From NCBI GenBank assembly GCA_002364215.1, contig DEXQ01000015.1, forward strand, positions 94,158 to 158,157: 64,000 bases of DNA, given 5' to 3'. The notes beneath the pieces were generated by a model. The model was not told the origin of the DNA, searched no databases, and was given only the letters and a program-made list of their open reading frames with translations. This document shows, in pieces, positions 16,531 to 25,966 of this stretch (position 1 is its first letter; each line of letters begins with the position of its first letter). The position numbers and the translations under genes are program-made. This DNA is from Aequorivita sp. UBA3180. GTDB taxonomy: Bacteria; Bacteroidota; Bacteroidia; Flavobacteriales; Flavobacteriaceae.

Positions 16531-18189
16531 TTATTTATTTATAATTACTTTTTTGGTTATAGAGTCTTTGCTGTCCTCATCAATCAAATGAAGAAAATAT
16601 ACACCATCCGCTAGATTAGAAACATTGATAGTGTTCATAGTATTGGACAATGAACCTGAATGGATACGCCGCCCCACAACGTTTAAAAACTGAAATGACA
16701 GGTGCGGGTATCTATTATTCATAACTGTAATAGTTGAACTTGCAGGATTCGGGTAGATTTTAAGATCTCCCGTAATTTCAAAATCTGGAATGTTCAATAG
16801 ATTTTGAAGTGTTTCCACTGTGGTGTGCCCAGAATTGGTAGGGTCTAGCCATTCCTTAAGTCGGGTTTGTTGTGTTGTCCCATAATTCCAGGAAATACCG
16901 AACCTCCCGTAAATATCGTAATCTCCATTGTTTTCCAAACCGTTGCAGGCAGATTGCCCCGCGTAAAGCTGCCCAATTATTCTTCCGTTTTCGTCAAAAA
17001 GTGGCGAACCCGATGAGCCGCTCTCTGTAGTTCCTATTTCCCAACCATTTCCGCTTCCGTGGTTACCGCCACCAATTAACCAAACTTGCGTGCCATTGGC
17101 ATCTATTTTTTCGGCACCGGAATCATCGCGGCAAATTTTCATAATATCTCCATTGGGGTGATGAATACCAACCTCAAATAATGGATCATTATCTGAATTA
17201 TCCCAGCCTGCAAAAGCAACATCCCACGATTCTGGTATTTTGTCAAAAAGCTCCACAAGCGCAAAATCACTTTTGGCATTGTTTGCCCTCAATTCTGCCC
17301 CGCTGATGGTGAAATTTGTTTGCAAATCGCCGCTTTCATCTCCGGTTCCACATACTGGAGTGGGACTTACCCAATTAAACCGAATGGACCAAAGCGAAGG
17401 ATTGCTGTTTTGAAGACAGTGGTTGGTTGTTAAAAGGTATGGGGTTTTATCATTTCTGGTATTATTAATCAAAGCAGCAGAACACAGATAACCATTTCCT
17501 AAGTTTAAAAGTGAAACTGCTTTTTTAACCAAATCTTTTTTAGTGTCAAAATCACTTCCTACTGGACAGTTTACATCGTAATTACATTCACCTGAGTCGT
17601 TAAGTCCACGGTTTCCTTCAAGGAGAGCATTTACCCTGCCCATTCTATATCCGTGAATTACACTATTTATCTGAAGACGCGCTACATTTTGGGTATTTGC
17701 AGGTTGGTAATATTCAATCCAAATAATATTGCCATCAACAAACCAAGTGCCTAACTGTCCATTATCTCTATTCTGGTTATTATTATATGTACGGGTAACA
17801 TCGGTCCTCTCTTGATTGTAAAGTTGAACTTTTGAGCCATGTGGTAAATAAAAATCACTAAAATTAATGCTCAGGTTTAACGCACCAGTTGATTGAATGG
17901 TAGCCTGCCATATTTTAGCCCCGTCGGGAAGTGTAGTCCACAAACCGTCGTGCTCCATATTTATATTTACGGGAACCTCAATTCCATACCGCCAGGGCAT
18001 GCTTTTATCCAAATCATTAATGCTATCCTGTTGCACTATCATTTCCAAATCTAGTGGGGGAAGGCGAATAACTTCTGGCTGTTGTTGTAAATTTAGATCC
18101 CAGCTTTCAGGCAAATCATCACCAGCACCTTGCGAGAAGGCGGCAAAAAAGAAAAGTGTAAAAATGAAGAAAAGTAATGTTTTTTTCAT
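16531..18189 (-). CDS. Secreted trypsin-like serine endopeptidase with type IX sorting domain
   Basis: 552 residues. Signal peptide (1-20), a beta-rich pro-region (about 25-200), a chymotrypsin-fold protease domain (about 205-450) and a C-terminal type IX sorting domain (about 475-552, IYPNPASSTITV to KKVIINK). The triad is H257 (TTNHC), D308 (KSDFALV) and S393 in GSSGSP, a variant of GDSGGP seen in lysyl endopeptidases; paired Cys around 202-280 could form disulfides. It probably digests external proteins. Lys specificity is an inference from the lysyl endopeptidase-like motifs. Confidence 0.9.
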   Translation of the reverse strand: MKKTLLFFIFTLFFFAAFSQGAGDDLPESWDLNLQQQPEVIRLPPLDLEMIVQQDSINDLDKSMPWRYGIEVPVNINMEHDGLWTTLPDGAKIWQATIQSTGALNLSINFSDFYLPHGSKVQLYNQERTDVTRTYNNNQNRDNGQLGTWFVDGNIIWIEYYQPANTQNVARLQINSVIHGYRMGRVNALLEGNRGLNDSGECNYDVNCPVGSDFDTKKDLVKKAVSLLNLGNGYLCSAALINNTRNDKTPYLLTTNHCLQNSNPSLWSIRFNWVSPTPVCGTGDESGDLQTNFTISGAELRANNAKSDFALVELFDKIPESWDVAFAGWDNSDNDPLFEVGIHHPNGDIMKICRDDSGAEKIDANGTQVWLIGGGNHGSGNGWEIGTTESGSSGSPLFDENGRIIGQLYAGQSACNGLENNGDYDIYGRFGISWNYGTTQQTRLKEWLDPTNSGHTTVETLQNLLNIPDFEITGDLKIYPNPASSTITVMNNRYPHLSFQFLNVVGRRIHSGSLSNTMNTINVSNLADGVYFLHLIDEDSKDSITKKVIINK

Positions 18190-18270
18190 TCAACTTGCTG
18201 GTTAGTTTACAAAAGGAAGACTAAGGTATATTATTATTTTGACATTTGAAAACCAAATGCTTATAAAATA

Positions 18271-18298
18271 AAGAATCCCGATACACATCGGGATTCTT
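18271..18298 (-). terminator. Intrinsic terminator after queA
   Basis: 12-bp perfect stem AAGAATCCCGAT/ATCGGGATTCTT with loop ACAC, 22 bp beyond the queA stop and moderately U-rich afterwards on the minus strand. Confidence 0.8.
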
Positions 18299-18319
18299 GA
18301 CAATTATATTGAACTTGTT

Positions 18320-19375
18320 TTAGATTATTAACATAGCATCGCCATAGGTATAAAACCTATATTTTTCCTTAATGGCCTCTGCATAGGCTTCCTTAATAAA
18401 ATCATGACCTGCAAATGCCGAAACCATCATCAATAAAGTAGATTTTGGGGTATGGAAATTTGTAACCATGGCATTGGCAATGCTGAAATCATAAGGTGGA
18501 AAAATAAATTTATTTGTCCATCCTTTGTATGAATTTAGTGTGTGATTTGAAGAAACAGAACTTTCCAAAGCACGCATAGCGGTAGTGCCCACGGCGCAAA
18601 CACGTTTTTTCTTTTGAATACCCGCATTGATTATATTGACTGCCTGCTGGTCTATTTCCATCTCCTCAGAATCCATCTTGTGTTTTGAAAGATCTTCTAC
18701 CTCAACAGAACTAAAAGTTCCCAGGCCTACGTGAAGCGTAACTTCGGCAACGTTTACTCCTTTAATCTCAAGACGCTTTAAAAGATGTTTTGAAAAATGA
18801 AGTCCAGCTGTGGGCGCCGCAACTGCTCCTTCATTTTTAGCAAAAATAGTTTGGTAGCGCTCCGCATCTTCTGGCTCTACTTCTCTTTTTATATACTTTG
18901 GAAGTGGTGTTTCACCCAATTCCGTCAATTTATTTCTGAACTCTTCATAAGACCCATCAAAAAGAAAACGCAGTGTTCTTCCGCGCGAAGTTGTATTGTC
19001 AATAACTTCTGCCACAAGGGTCTCGTCATCGCCAAAGTACAGCTTGTTTCCAATTCTTATTTTTCGGGCTGGATCTACCAAAACATCCCATAGACGGGTC
19101 TCGGGATTTAATTCCCTTAAAAGAAAAACTTCAATACGGGCTCCGGTTTTCTCCTTGTTTCCGAACAAACGTGCCGGAAAAACTTTTGTATTATTGGTTA
19201 CCAAAACATCATCTTCGTCAAAATAATCAATCAGATCTTTGAACATTTTGTGTTCAATGGTTTTGTTTTTCCTATCCAATACCATCAAGCGAGCTTCGTC
19301 GCGGTTTGGCGCTGGATATTCTGCCAATAATTCTTCAGGAAGGTTAAAGTTGAAGTTTGAAAGTTTCATTCCCAT
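18320..19375 (-). CDS. queA: S-adenosylmethionine:tRNA ribosyltransferase-isomerase QueA
   Basis: 351 residues. Conserved segments include LPEELLAEYP near the N-terminus, the EGAVAAPTAGLHF block and LHVGLGTF. It transfers the ribosyl part of SAM to preQ1 in tRNA to form epoxyqueuosine. Starts could be ATG 19375 or ATG 19369 (MKLSNFNF, the usual family start). A clear promoter lies upstream at 19436-19467. Confidence 0.96.
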   Translation of the reverse strand: MGMKLSNFNFNLPEELLAEYPAPNRDEARLMVLDRKNKTIEHKMFKDLIDYFDEDDVLVTNNTKVFPARLFGNKEKTGARIEVFLLRELNPETRLWDVLVDPARKIRIGNKLYFGDDETLVAEVIDNTTSRGRTLRFLFDGSYEEFRNKLTELGETPLPKYIKREVEPEDAERYQTIFAKNEGAVAAPTAGLHFSKHLLKRLEIKGVNVAEVTLHVGLGTFSSVEVEDLSKHKMDSEEMEIDQQAVNIINAGIQKKKRVCAVGTTAMRALESSVSSNHTLNSYKGWTNKFIFPPYDFSIANAMVTNFHTPKSTLLMMVSAFAGHDFIKEAYAEAIKEKYRFYTYGDAMLII

Positions 19376-19435
19376 AATGCGTCGTTTCTTTTAAATTTAA
19401 AATGCCCCTTTCAAGGCTTTGGTTTACAAGGGCGC

Positions 19436-19467
19436 AAATATACAACCTCAAAACAGGCGTTGTCAAG
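19436..19467 (-). promoter_or_regulatory. Promoter of queA
   Basis: On the minus strand TTG (19467-19465, part of TTGACA), 21 nt, then TATATTTG (19443-19436), a full match to the Bacteroidota promoter. It lies 61 bp before the ATG. Confidence 0.75.
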
Positions 19468-19538
19468 TAAATGACGGTTTATTATTTTTAAATGTTTGAC
19501 ACTGGGTGTTCGTAGCTTAAAAAATGAGGCAGAAACAG

Positions 19539-20783
19539 CTAATTTTTGAATTGTTTAAAAACACAATTAACACCCGTTTTTTCTATATCCTCCCAAAATT
19601 TTGGATAGGATTTGGAAACTACTCCGGCGCTGTTGATCGTAATTTCTGTTTTCAGGGCAAGTGGCGCAAAGGCCATCGCCATTCTGTGATCCTGATACGT
19701 TACCACAGCAATACCTTTATTAATTTTTAAACTTTTTTCAAGATTTAAGGAATTGCTATCAATTTGGACTGAAGCGCCCAGTTTCTCCAATTCAGTTTTC
19801 AACGCCAAGAGCCTGTCAGTTTCCTTAATTTTTAAAGTATGTAGCCCCGTCAACCTGCAACTTATACCCAACCCGAAGCAACTCACTGCAATTGTTTGTG
19901 CCAAATCTGGCGTGTTTGCAAGATTGAGAAGTAATGAATCCGGCAATTCGATGGACTTTTTTGACAGTGAAATGGTTTTCTCAGAAGTATTAAAAACCGT
20001 TTCCACACCCAATGAATTATATAGCTGCGCCAAAGCGGCATCGCCTTGCAAGCTTTCCTCTGAAAAACTGCCGAGTGTAATTTGAAGATTTTCAGAAAGA
20101 GCGACCAAACTGTAAAAATATGATGCCGAGCTCCAATCAGATTCCACAATCATCTGCACGTCTTCAATACTTTCTGCGGAAGAAATTTCTATAGAATTTC
20201 CAGTGAAATTTCCAGCAACTCCAGCGTTTTTTAAAAGCTGAAGTGTCATTTCTATATAGGGAATAGAAGTGATTTTGCCTTCCAAAGATATTTTTAGGCC
20301 CGTGGGAAGCATTGGAGCAATCAGCATTAATGCAGAAATATATTGACTACTGACGTCAGCTTTGATAGTCACTTCATTCTTTTGAAGATTTTTACCCTTT
20401 ATCTTTAAAGGAGGGAAACCTTCGTTTTGGGCATATTCAATATCTGCGCCCACATTTCTAAGTGCATTGACCAAAATTTCTATGGGGCGCTCCCGCATTC
20501 GCTGGCTTCCGGTGAGCAGCACATCGGCTCCTTCTTTTGCGGCGAAATAAGCGGTTAAAAAACGCATTGCGGTACCGGCATGGTGAACATCTACAGTGCC
20601 TTTTAAAACCCTTAATCCTTTTTGCAGAACAGCTGTATCATCACTGTCTGAAAGGTTTTCAATAGAAATATTTGGAAATTCTGCTTGCAGAATAAGCAAT
20701 CGGTTCGATTCACTTTTAGAGCCGCAAATATTGATTTTTACATTTTCTGAAGGGAGCTCTCCTTTTTTTAGATTGGCGATCAT
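19539..20783 (-). CDS. aroA: 3-phosphoshikimate 1-carboxyvinyltransferase (EPSP synthase)
   Basis: 414 residues. Shikimate-pathway step joining shikimate 3-phosphate and phosphoenolpyruvate. Visible motifs are CGSKSESNRLLI near the N-terminus, GTAMRFLTAYFA (the GTA region) and KETDRLLAL plus DHRMAMAFAPLAL toward the C-terminus. Shorter than enterobacterial AroA but within the Bacteroidota range. Its ATG overlaps the upstream small membrane protein gene by 4 bp. Confidence 0.94.
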   Translation of the reverse strand: MIANLKKGELPSENVKINICGSKSESNRLLILQAEFPNISIENLSDSDDTAVLQKGLRVLKGTVDVHHAGTAMRFLTAYFAAKEGADVLLTGSQRMRERPIEILVNALRNVGADIEYAQNEGFPPLKIKGKNLQKNEVTIKADVSSQYISALMLIAPMLPTGLKISLEGKITSIPYIEMTLQLLKNAGVAGNFTGNSIEISSAESIEDVQMIVESDWSSASYFYSLVALSENLQITLGSFSEESLQGDAALAQLYNSLGVETVFNTSEKTISLSKKSIELPDSLLLNLANTPDLAQTIAVSCFGLGISCRLTGLHTLKIKETDRLLALKTELEKLGASVQIDSNSLNLEKSLKINKGIAVVTYQDHRMAMAFAPLALKTEITINSAGVVSKSYPKFWEDIEKTGVNCVFKQFKN

Positions 20784-21022
20784 TGTCCAGAATCATTTTG
20801 TTTGAGCTTTGCCCTAAACTTTCCGAAAGTGACAAAAAAACCATAAACAAAACCTGCCAAAAAAAGTGTGAGTATAAACATTACAGGATCTCTTTCAGTA
20901 AAATACGCAATTTCAAAACCTTCAATTGCCCATTTAATCAACGTGAACAATAGCGCGAAAGCCACCGCAAGCGAAAACACCGATTTCCAAAAACCTTTTG
21001 TATTTATAACTTTTTTGAACAT
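20780..21022 (-). CDS. Small two-helix membrane protein, unknown function
   Basis: 80 residues with two probable membrane segments (about 11-29 and 47-66), positively charged ends and no recognised motif. Overlaps aroA by 4 bp and starts directly after the MazG-like gene, so it is part of a tightly packed operon. I do not recognise a family with confidence. Confidence 0.75.
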   Translation of the reverse strand: MFKKVINTKGFWKSVFSLAVAFALLFTLIKWAIEGFEIAYFTERDPVMFILTLFLAGFVYGFFVTFGKFRAKLKQNDSGQ

Positions 21023-21349
21023 TTATTTAAGTTTTTCATTACTATGGTGCCTATCGTGATCGCGTTTGGTTTTTAGTTCCAATTTTTTTTCAAAAGCCTT
21101 TTCAAGATCAACGCCGGTTTGGTTTGCAAGGCAGAGCACTACAAAAACAACGTCCGCTAGCTCTTCCCCCAAATCTTTATGTTTATCACTTTCCTTTTCG
21201 CTCTGTTCGCCATAACGGCGGGCAATAATACGCGCCACCTCACCCACTTCTTCGGTGAGTTGTGCCATGTTTGTGAGCTCGTTAAAATAGCGTACACCGT
21301 GCTGTTTTATCCACTCATCAACTGCCTCTTGTGCGTTTTTAATATCCAT
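21023..21349 (-). CDS. MazG-like nucleotide pyrophosphohydrolase
   Basis: 108 residues, a single MazG domain of the all-alpha NTP pyrophosphatase fold. Metal-binding acidic pairs EEVGE (33-37) and EELADV (62-67) are in place. Such enzymes hydrolyse non-canonical or excess dNTPs to NMP and pyrophosphate. It starts at the base where the preceding DUF3857 gene ends. Confidence 0.9.
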   Translation of the reverse strand: MDIKNAQEAVDEWIKQHGVRYFNELTNMAQLTEEVGEVARIIARRYGEQSEKESDKHKDLGEELADVVFVVLCLANQTGVDLEKAFEKKLELKTKRDHDRHHSNEKLK

Positions 21350-23394
21350 TATGCTTTTGAAAGTACGACTTTTTCGTTTTCTTTTGCGATTAAAAGTTCA
21401 TAGAACTTTTTCAAATTTCCGTATTCTTCGGCAGCAATGAAAGATTTATTGATAGAAAGTTCAACCGAAAGTTGCAGTTTGTTTCCTATCTGCGAGATCA
21501 AGTAACGGAAACTGCCCATATCCTCCCCAAGATTAAACACGGCATTTTCGGGCAGGGATTCTACTTTATATCCTTCAGGCAAATCTATATTTACTATGTA
21601 ACGATCTTTCATAGGATAGCCAAAATCCACAGGATATAAACGGGTTTCAGGCTTAAAAGGACTTTCTTTGGCCGCCAAGAAAACCAAAGGTGAAAAATAT
21701 AGTTTTCCAGCAACGTCTTCAACTGCATCAACCACTTCAAAGTCATAGTCTAAAGAAACAGGTTTTCCTAAACTATTGAGGTTTTCAAAACTCAAGTTGG
21801 AAAGTTCTGCTTGGTTAGCTTCTTTTTCTACTGCTTTGCGCTGTGCATCTTCATTCAAACTTTTATACTCATTTCTATATTGAAAAGCATAATTACCGGT
21901 AAACCTGTTTTGGGCTTTACCTACAACTTTAAGATCTGGCTTTATTTCAGCATTAACCATTGCACTTTTGACAGCTGGAATTTGCGGATTTAATGAGATC
22001 CAACTTGAAGATCCATCTTTAGTAATTAAACGACCTTTCCAGTTCATTATACTGGTTCTTAAAACTCCAATTTCCGCATCTTTATTGGTTGCGTCAAGAA
22101 GCACGATGCCTTGTGGAAGCTCTACGGCGGCAATTACATAGTTAAATCCGTTACGTGTAGGGAATAGCGGCATACCATGGTTTTTGGTACTCACTAAAAC
22201 TGGATTGGCATTAAGATTAGCCTTTCGCAACATGGCAATGAGCATTAAATTGATATCGGCCACATTACCAGAACCTTTTTTATAGGCTTCCCTTACACCT
22301 TCATTGGTATAATAACCTAAGTAGTTATTCCAAGTCATTTTGTTTAATAAAAACGAAAAGATCCTAACTACTTTTTCTTCGGGATTGCTTATCCCACTTA
22401 ATAGATTGTTTAAATCATCTTCAAAATAATTATCTTTTGACAATTCATTTCCGAATGAATCTACTTCGTATATTCCCTTTGAAACATCTTCCCAGGTAGT
22501 TGAAAAAGTCTTTTGGGGAGAGCCCGGAAAATCTACATAACTTAATTCAAACTTGAGCCCAGTGGAATAATTATCTATATTTCCTGCGTATGCTTCTTCT
22601 TTTAAAGCCGGAACGTTGCTTAAATTTATAATGTATATATCTTCTTTAAACTTGAAATCTCTTGCACCACCTTTGCTTGTCAGATTACCATACCTATCAT
22701 ACTCAGTACGGGCATTTGCCAAGGCTACAGTCCTATCCCTACCATCTGTTTTAACCTTATAGGGCACCCACCCTTTTTGGTGGGTTTTAAAAACGAAATA
22801 TTCCGGTGAAGCAAAATGAACATCTACATTCTCAACAGGGATGGTTTCCTGAAAGCGGAATTCGTCAATATTACTTATGAAGGGAGATTTAATACTATAC
22901 TTATATTCAATCACGCAGCCTTCGCGTATGTCTGGCATAGTAAACTTTAATTTGTGAACATATTTGGTTGTTTTTTCTTCAAAAATACCTTCATTTCTAA
23001 GTTTTATCTCCTCAATTTTATCGCTGCCATCCAGATAGTAGGTATATGCTCTTAGGCCTGAAATTTCATCATTTGAACCCGAGTTGCTTTGATATAGGTC
23101 AATTTCTTTTGAAGCCCAATCAAAACCTTCCTTAGTATAAATTTTGATGCGCTCAAAAACATCAGTAACCATATAAAACCCTGAATTTGTTGAATATTCA
23201 AAATTTGTATGGACTTCCCTGTATAATATTGCAGCTTCTGCTGTTGGGTCAGTAGGATGTTCTTTTTGAATTAATTCTTCTTTGGAAACTTTTCCAAATT
23301 TATACTCTTGGGCCAATGATGAGTTAAAAAAACACACAACAGCTATTACGGTTAGTAAGATCGATTTCATGTGGGTTAAGGATTTATTGTACAT
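21349..23394 (-). CDS. DUF3857 protein with a degenerate transglutaminase-like domain
   Basis: 681 residues in the longest frame; the better start is Met 9 at 23370, beginning the signal peptide MKSILLTVIAVVCFFNSSLAQ. A DUF3857 beta domain (about 45-300) is followed by a transglutaminase-like domain and a C-terminal beta domain. At the position of the catalytic Cys of the upstream paralogue (GDCKAL) this protein has GNVADI, so Cys is replaced by Val378 and the domain is probably not catalytic. Likely periplasmic or envelope-associated. Follows its paralogue directly and precedes the MazG-like gene. Confidence 0.85.
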   Translation of the reverse strand: MYNKSLTHMKSILLTVIAVVCFFNSSLAQEYKFGKVSKEELIQKEHPTDPTAEAAILYREVHTNFEYSTNSGFYMVTDVFERIKIYTKEGFDWASKEIDLYQSNSGSNDEISGLRAYTYYLDGSDKIEEIKLRNEGIFEEKTTKYVHKLKFTMPDIREGCVIEYKYSIKSPFISNIDEFRFQETIPVENVDVHFASPEYFVFKTHQKGWVPYKVKTDGRDRTVALANARTEYDRYGNLTSKGGARDFKFKEDIYIINLSNVPALKEEAYAGNIDNYSTGLKFELSYVDFPGSPQKTFSTTWEDVSKGIYEVDSFGNELSKDNYFEDDLNNLLSGISNPEEKVVRIFSFLLNKMTWNNYLGYYTNEGVREAYKKGSGNVADINLMLIAMLRKANLNANPVLVSTKNHGMPLFPTRNGFNYVIAAVELPQGIVLLDATNKDAEIGVLRTSIMNWKGRLITKDGSSSWISLNPQIPAVKSAMVNAEIKPDLKVVGKAQNRFTGNYAFQYRNEYKSLNEDAQRKAVEKEANQAELSNLSFENLNSLGKPVSLDYDFEVVDAVEDVAGKLYFSPLVFLAAKESPFKPETRLYPVDFGYPMKDRYIVNIDLPEGYKVESLPENAVFNLGEDMGSFRYLISQIGNKLQLSVELSINKSFIAAEEYGNLKKFYELLIAKENEKVVLSKA

Positions 23395-25285
23395 TTTGCT
23401 TTAATAGAATTTTAGTTTTGTCCAATCGGGCAATGGATCGCAAAAAATCACGGAAATTTTCATATTCCGAAGGTGGATATTCGCCTTTATTTAGGATCAT
23501 TTTACGATTATAGACCAAATTGTTATCTGAGGTTATATTGAAATTAATTTGATATTTTCCGAATTTGGTTTCCAAAATTGTTTCATCGGGAAGTCCATCA
23601 ATATCAAAATTTTCAGGCACCTCAACAGTAACCGTATCAATATCAACATACCCATTCCCTATGTAAAGATTTTGTTTGCGGGTATCTATCCGCGGCGGAA
23701 TGTATTGGTTCTGATTAAAAATATTTGCGCAAAACAGATAATCGTTACTTACTGGGTTTGCGTAGTTTGGGATATTGAGGGTCAGTTCTTCAGTAAATAT
23801 TACTTCCTCCCTGTTATTATCCAGTTTTATATCTGTAAGTGAAAAACCATTTATATAATTCCACTTCTTCTTGTAATGTTGATCTATGTCTTCTTGTTTT
23901 TCTTTTGGAAGCAGGTATTTATCATCATATTGAAGCCCCTTAGAAATACTTTTTAAAGTTGCGGTTACATTTCCACTGGCATCTACCTTAACCTTGGCTA
24001 TATTTTCTTGGGTGTTTTCTTCAGTTTCATAAACTTTGGTATGTGTTATTTTGCCTCCCTCGGGTGTTATTATCAATACATCCCTATCGTTGGTAAATTT
24101 ACCAATGTATCCATAAGGCGTATCTTGACTGGTACATTCCAACCAAGTTATCTCATCATTATCTGGTATTCCTAAAATTACATGATTACCTTGCAAGGAA
24201 GAAAAATCTTCCATAATATCCCACTTCATTTTATCACCATATACAACGGTATAGTAAGAAGGCACGCCAACAGCATCAAGCAGCGTTTTAGTGTAATTCG
24301 TCAATGCCTTACAGTCACCATAACTAAGTTTATCCACATCGGAAGCCAGCATAGGTTTCCACCCGCCGATCCCTATTTGAATACTAATGTAACGTACTTT
24401 GTCTTGCACAAACTGATATATTTTTCGAGCTTTACCTTCATTTGTTGTTTCATTGGCAACAAGACTTTTTATACGTGCTAAAGTACCCTCAGGCAAATCA
24501 CTAACACCTGAAAGTAAACTCTTGTTCATCCAACTTCCAAACTGTTGCCAATCCTTGCCTGAACCCAGAGATTCTTTCAATTTAAAATTATTGAGAGCCA
24601 CATAAACATTTGGAAATATCTTACTCATTAAGGGACCATGCTCTTCATACCTTATGGCTTTTAAGTTTGATGCCGAAAAGATAAGTTCTTCCGGAGTATC
24701 AGATATTGTAATATCAAAACCATTTAGATTTTGAGGTTTATACTTGGGTTTATTTGCGGGATTATATTTAATCTTTAATACGCTTTTTTGAGCGCTTTCA
24801 GCATGTCCATTTAAAGGAAACCAAGGACTTAAAAATGCAGTATCACCCGTTTCAGTTTCACTATCAAAAACAACAATGTATGGATATGATGTAGGTGTAT
24901 AATTTAAATAAAAAACACGTGAATCTGCATACATACTACTGCCCGTTCGACTCACATCCATGAAATCCTTCTTTTTAAAGTGTTCAATTTCCTTTCCAAA
25001 AGCATTGTAAATTCTAACCTCCACATTCTTGACACGTGAATTTGAATCATAATATTCATAAAGCCGTGCATCGCCATCGCCAAGTTTGTTCAATATTGCA
25101 ATAACACGGTGCGTTTTTTCCTTCATTTTATTGATGTCGGTCACGTCAATTTCAACCAATTCATCAATCAATACACTATTGGAATATTCAGTTAGTTCTT
25201 TTGGAATAGATGCTATGGAATAATCCTTTTGTGAATAAATATGGGCCGTGCATATAAGAAATACAAAGCATAAAATCTTTTTCAT
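23384..25285 (-). CDS. DUF3857 transglutaminase-like protein
   Basis: 633 residues. Signal peptide 1-19 (ending HIYSQ), DUF3857 domain (about 35-245), transglutaminase-like core with C325 in SYGDCKALTNYTKTLL and His in GNHVILGIP near 367, then a C-terminal beta domain. An exported putative cysteine protease or transglutaminase-like enzyme; substrate unknown. First gene of a run that continues through the second DUF3857 gene, mazG-like and aroA. Confidence 0.88.
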   Translation of the reverse strand: MKKILCFVFLICTAHIYSQKDYSIASIPKELTEYSNSVLIDELVEIDVTDINKMKEKTHRVIAILNKLGDGDARLYEYYDSNSRVKNVEVRIYNAFGKEIEHFKKKDFMDVSRTGSSMYADSRVFYLNYTPTSYPYIVVFDSETETGDTAFLSPWFPLNGHAESAQKSVLKIKYNPANKPKYKPQNLNGFDITISDTPEELIFSASNLKAIRYEEHGPLMSKIFPNVYVALNNFKLKESLGSGKDWQQFGSWMNKSLLSGVSDLPEGTLARIKSLVANETTNEGKARKIYQFVQDKVRYISIQIGIGGWKPMLASDVDKLSYGDCKALTNYTKTLLDAVGVPSYYTVVYGDKMKWDIMEDFSSLQGNHVILGIPDNDEITWLECTSQDTPYGYIGKFTNDRDVLIITPEGGKITHTKVYETEENTQENIAKVKVDASGNVTATLKSISKGLQYDDKYLLPKEKQEDIDQHYKKKWNYINGFSLTDIKLDNNREEVIFTEELTLNIPNYANPVSNDYLFCANIFNQNQYIPPRIDTRKQNLYIGNGYVDIDTVTVEVPENFDIDGLPDETILETKFGKYQINFNITSDNNLVYNRKMILNKGEYPPSEYENFRDFLRSIARLDKTKILLKQNVQ

Positions 25286-25435
25286 CTGAATAGAATAATT
25301 TGCAAAAAGAAAGACGGGATACCCAATTTTTTCATTTTCAATGACTTAAAAGACATTGCTGGATATTACCTGAATTCAAATTTTTTTTTCGGCAATATAT
25401 AAAAATTCTGAAAGGTTAAAAAAAAGTTAAAGAGT

Positions 25436-25888
25436 TTATTCTCTTTTTTTTGAGTCTATCCAAATTGTCACCGGGCCGTCATTGATTAAAGCCACCTCCA
25501 TCATGGCGCCAAAACTGCCAGTTTGCACTTTTTTATTTGTTTCATTTTCAAGCTGAAACACCAATTTTTCGTAAAGTGGGATAGCCATTTCAGGCTTTGC
25601 AGCATTTATGAATGAAGGCCGATTCCCTTTTTTTGTATTTGCGTGAAGTGTGAATTGGCTAACAACCAAACAATCGCCGTTAATGTCTTGTACAGATAAA
25701 TTCATCGTATCGTTTTCATCTGAGAAAATCCGTAAACGAGCAATTTTACCTGCCAACCAGTCAATGTCTTCTTGGGCATCTTCCGCTTCAATTCCCAACA
25801 AAATGAGCAATCCTTGGTTTATTTCAGAAAAAATTTCCCCTTCAATAGTTACGGATGCTTTTTTTACTCTTTGGATTAAAACGCGCAT
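25436..25888 (-). CDS. dtd: D-aminoacyl-tRNA deacylase
   Basis: 150 residues, the normal length. Family motifs: MRVLIQRVKKASVTI at the start, SQFTLHA around residue 77 and the GPVTIWID motif (usually GPVT) near the C-terminus. It hydrolyses D-amino acids and glycine mischarged on tRNA. Directly upstream sits a dispersed TTGTTGGACAGTTAGATT repeat also found before dnaG. Confidence 0.95.
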   Translation of the reverse strand: MRVLIQRVKKASVTIEGEIFSEINQGLLILLGIEAEDAQEDIDWLAGKIARLRIFSDENDTMNLSVQDINGDCLVVSQFTLHANTKKGNRPSFINAAKPEMAIPLYEKLVFQLENETNKKVQTGSFGAMMEVALINDGPVTIWIDSKKRE

Positions 25889-25889
25889 T

Positions 25890-25935
25890 TTGGATTGTTG
25901 GAATTTTAGCTTGTTGGACAGTTAGATTATTTGAA
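25890..25935. repeat. Dispersed GTTGGA/GTTAGATT repeat, copy before dtd
   Basis: Contains TTGTTGGACAGTTAGATT; a close copy with TTGTTGGACGGTTAGATT lies at 10270-10305 immediately before dnaG. Both are read in the same orientation, ending at the start of a minus-strand gene. Confidence 0.7.
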
Positions 25936-25966
25936 TTTTGGTATTTGGTGCTTGAGGTTTGGAATT

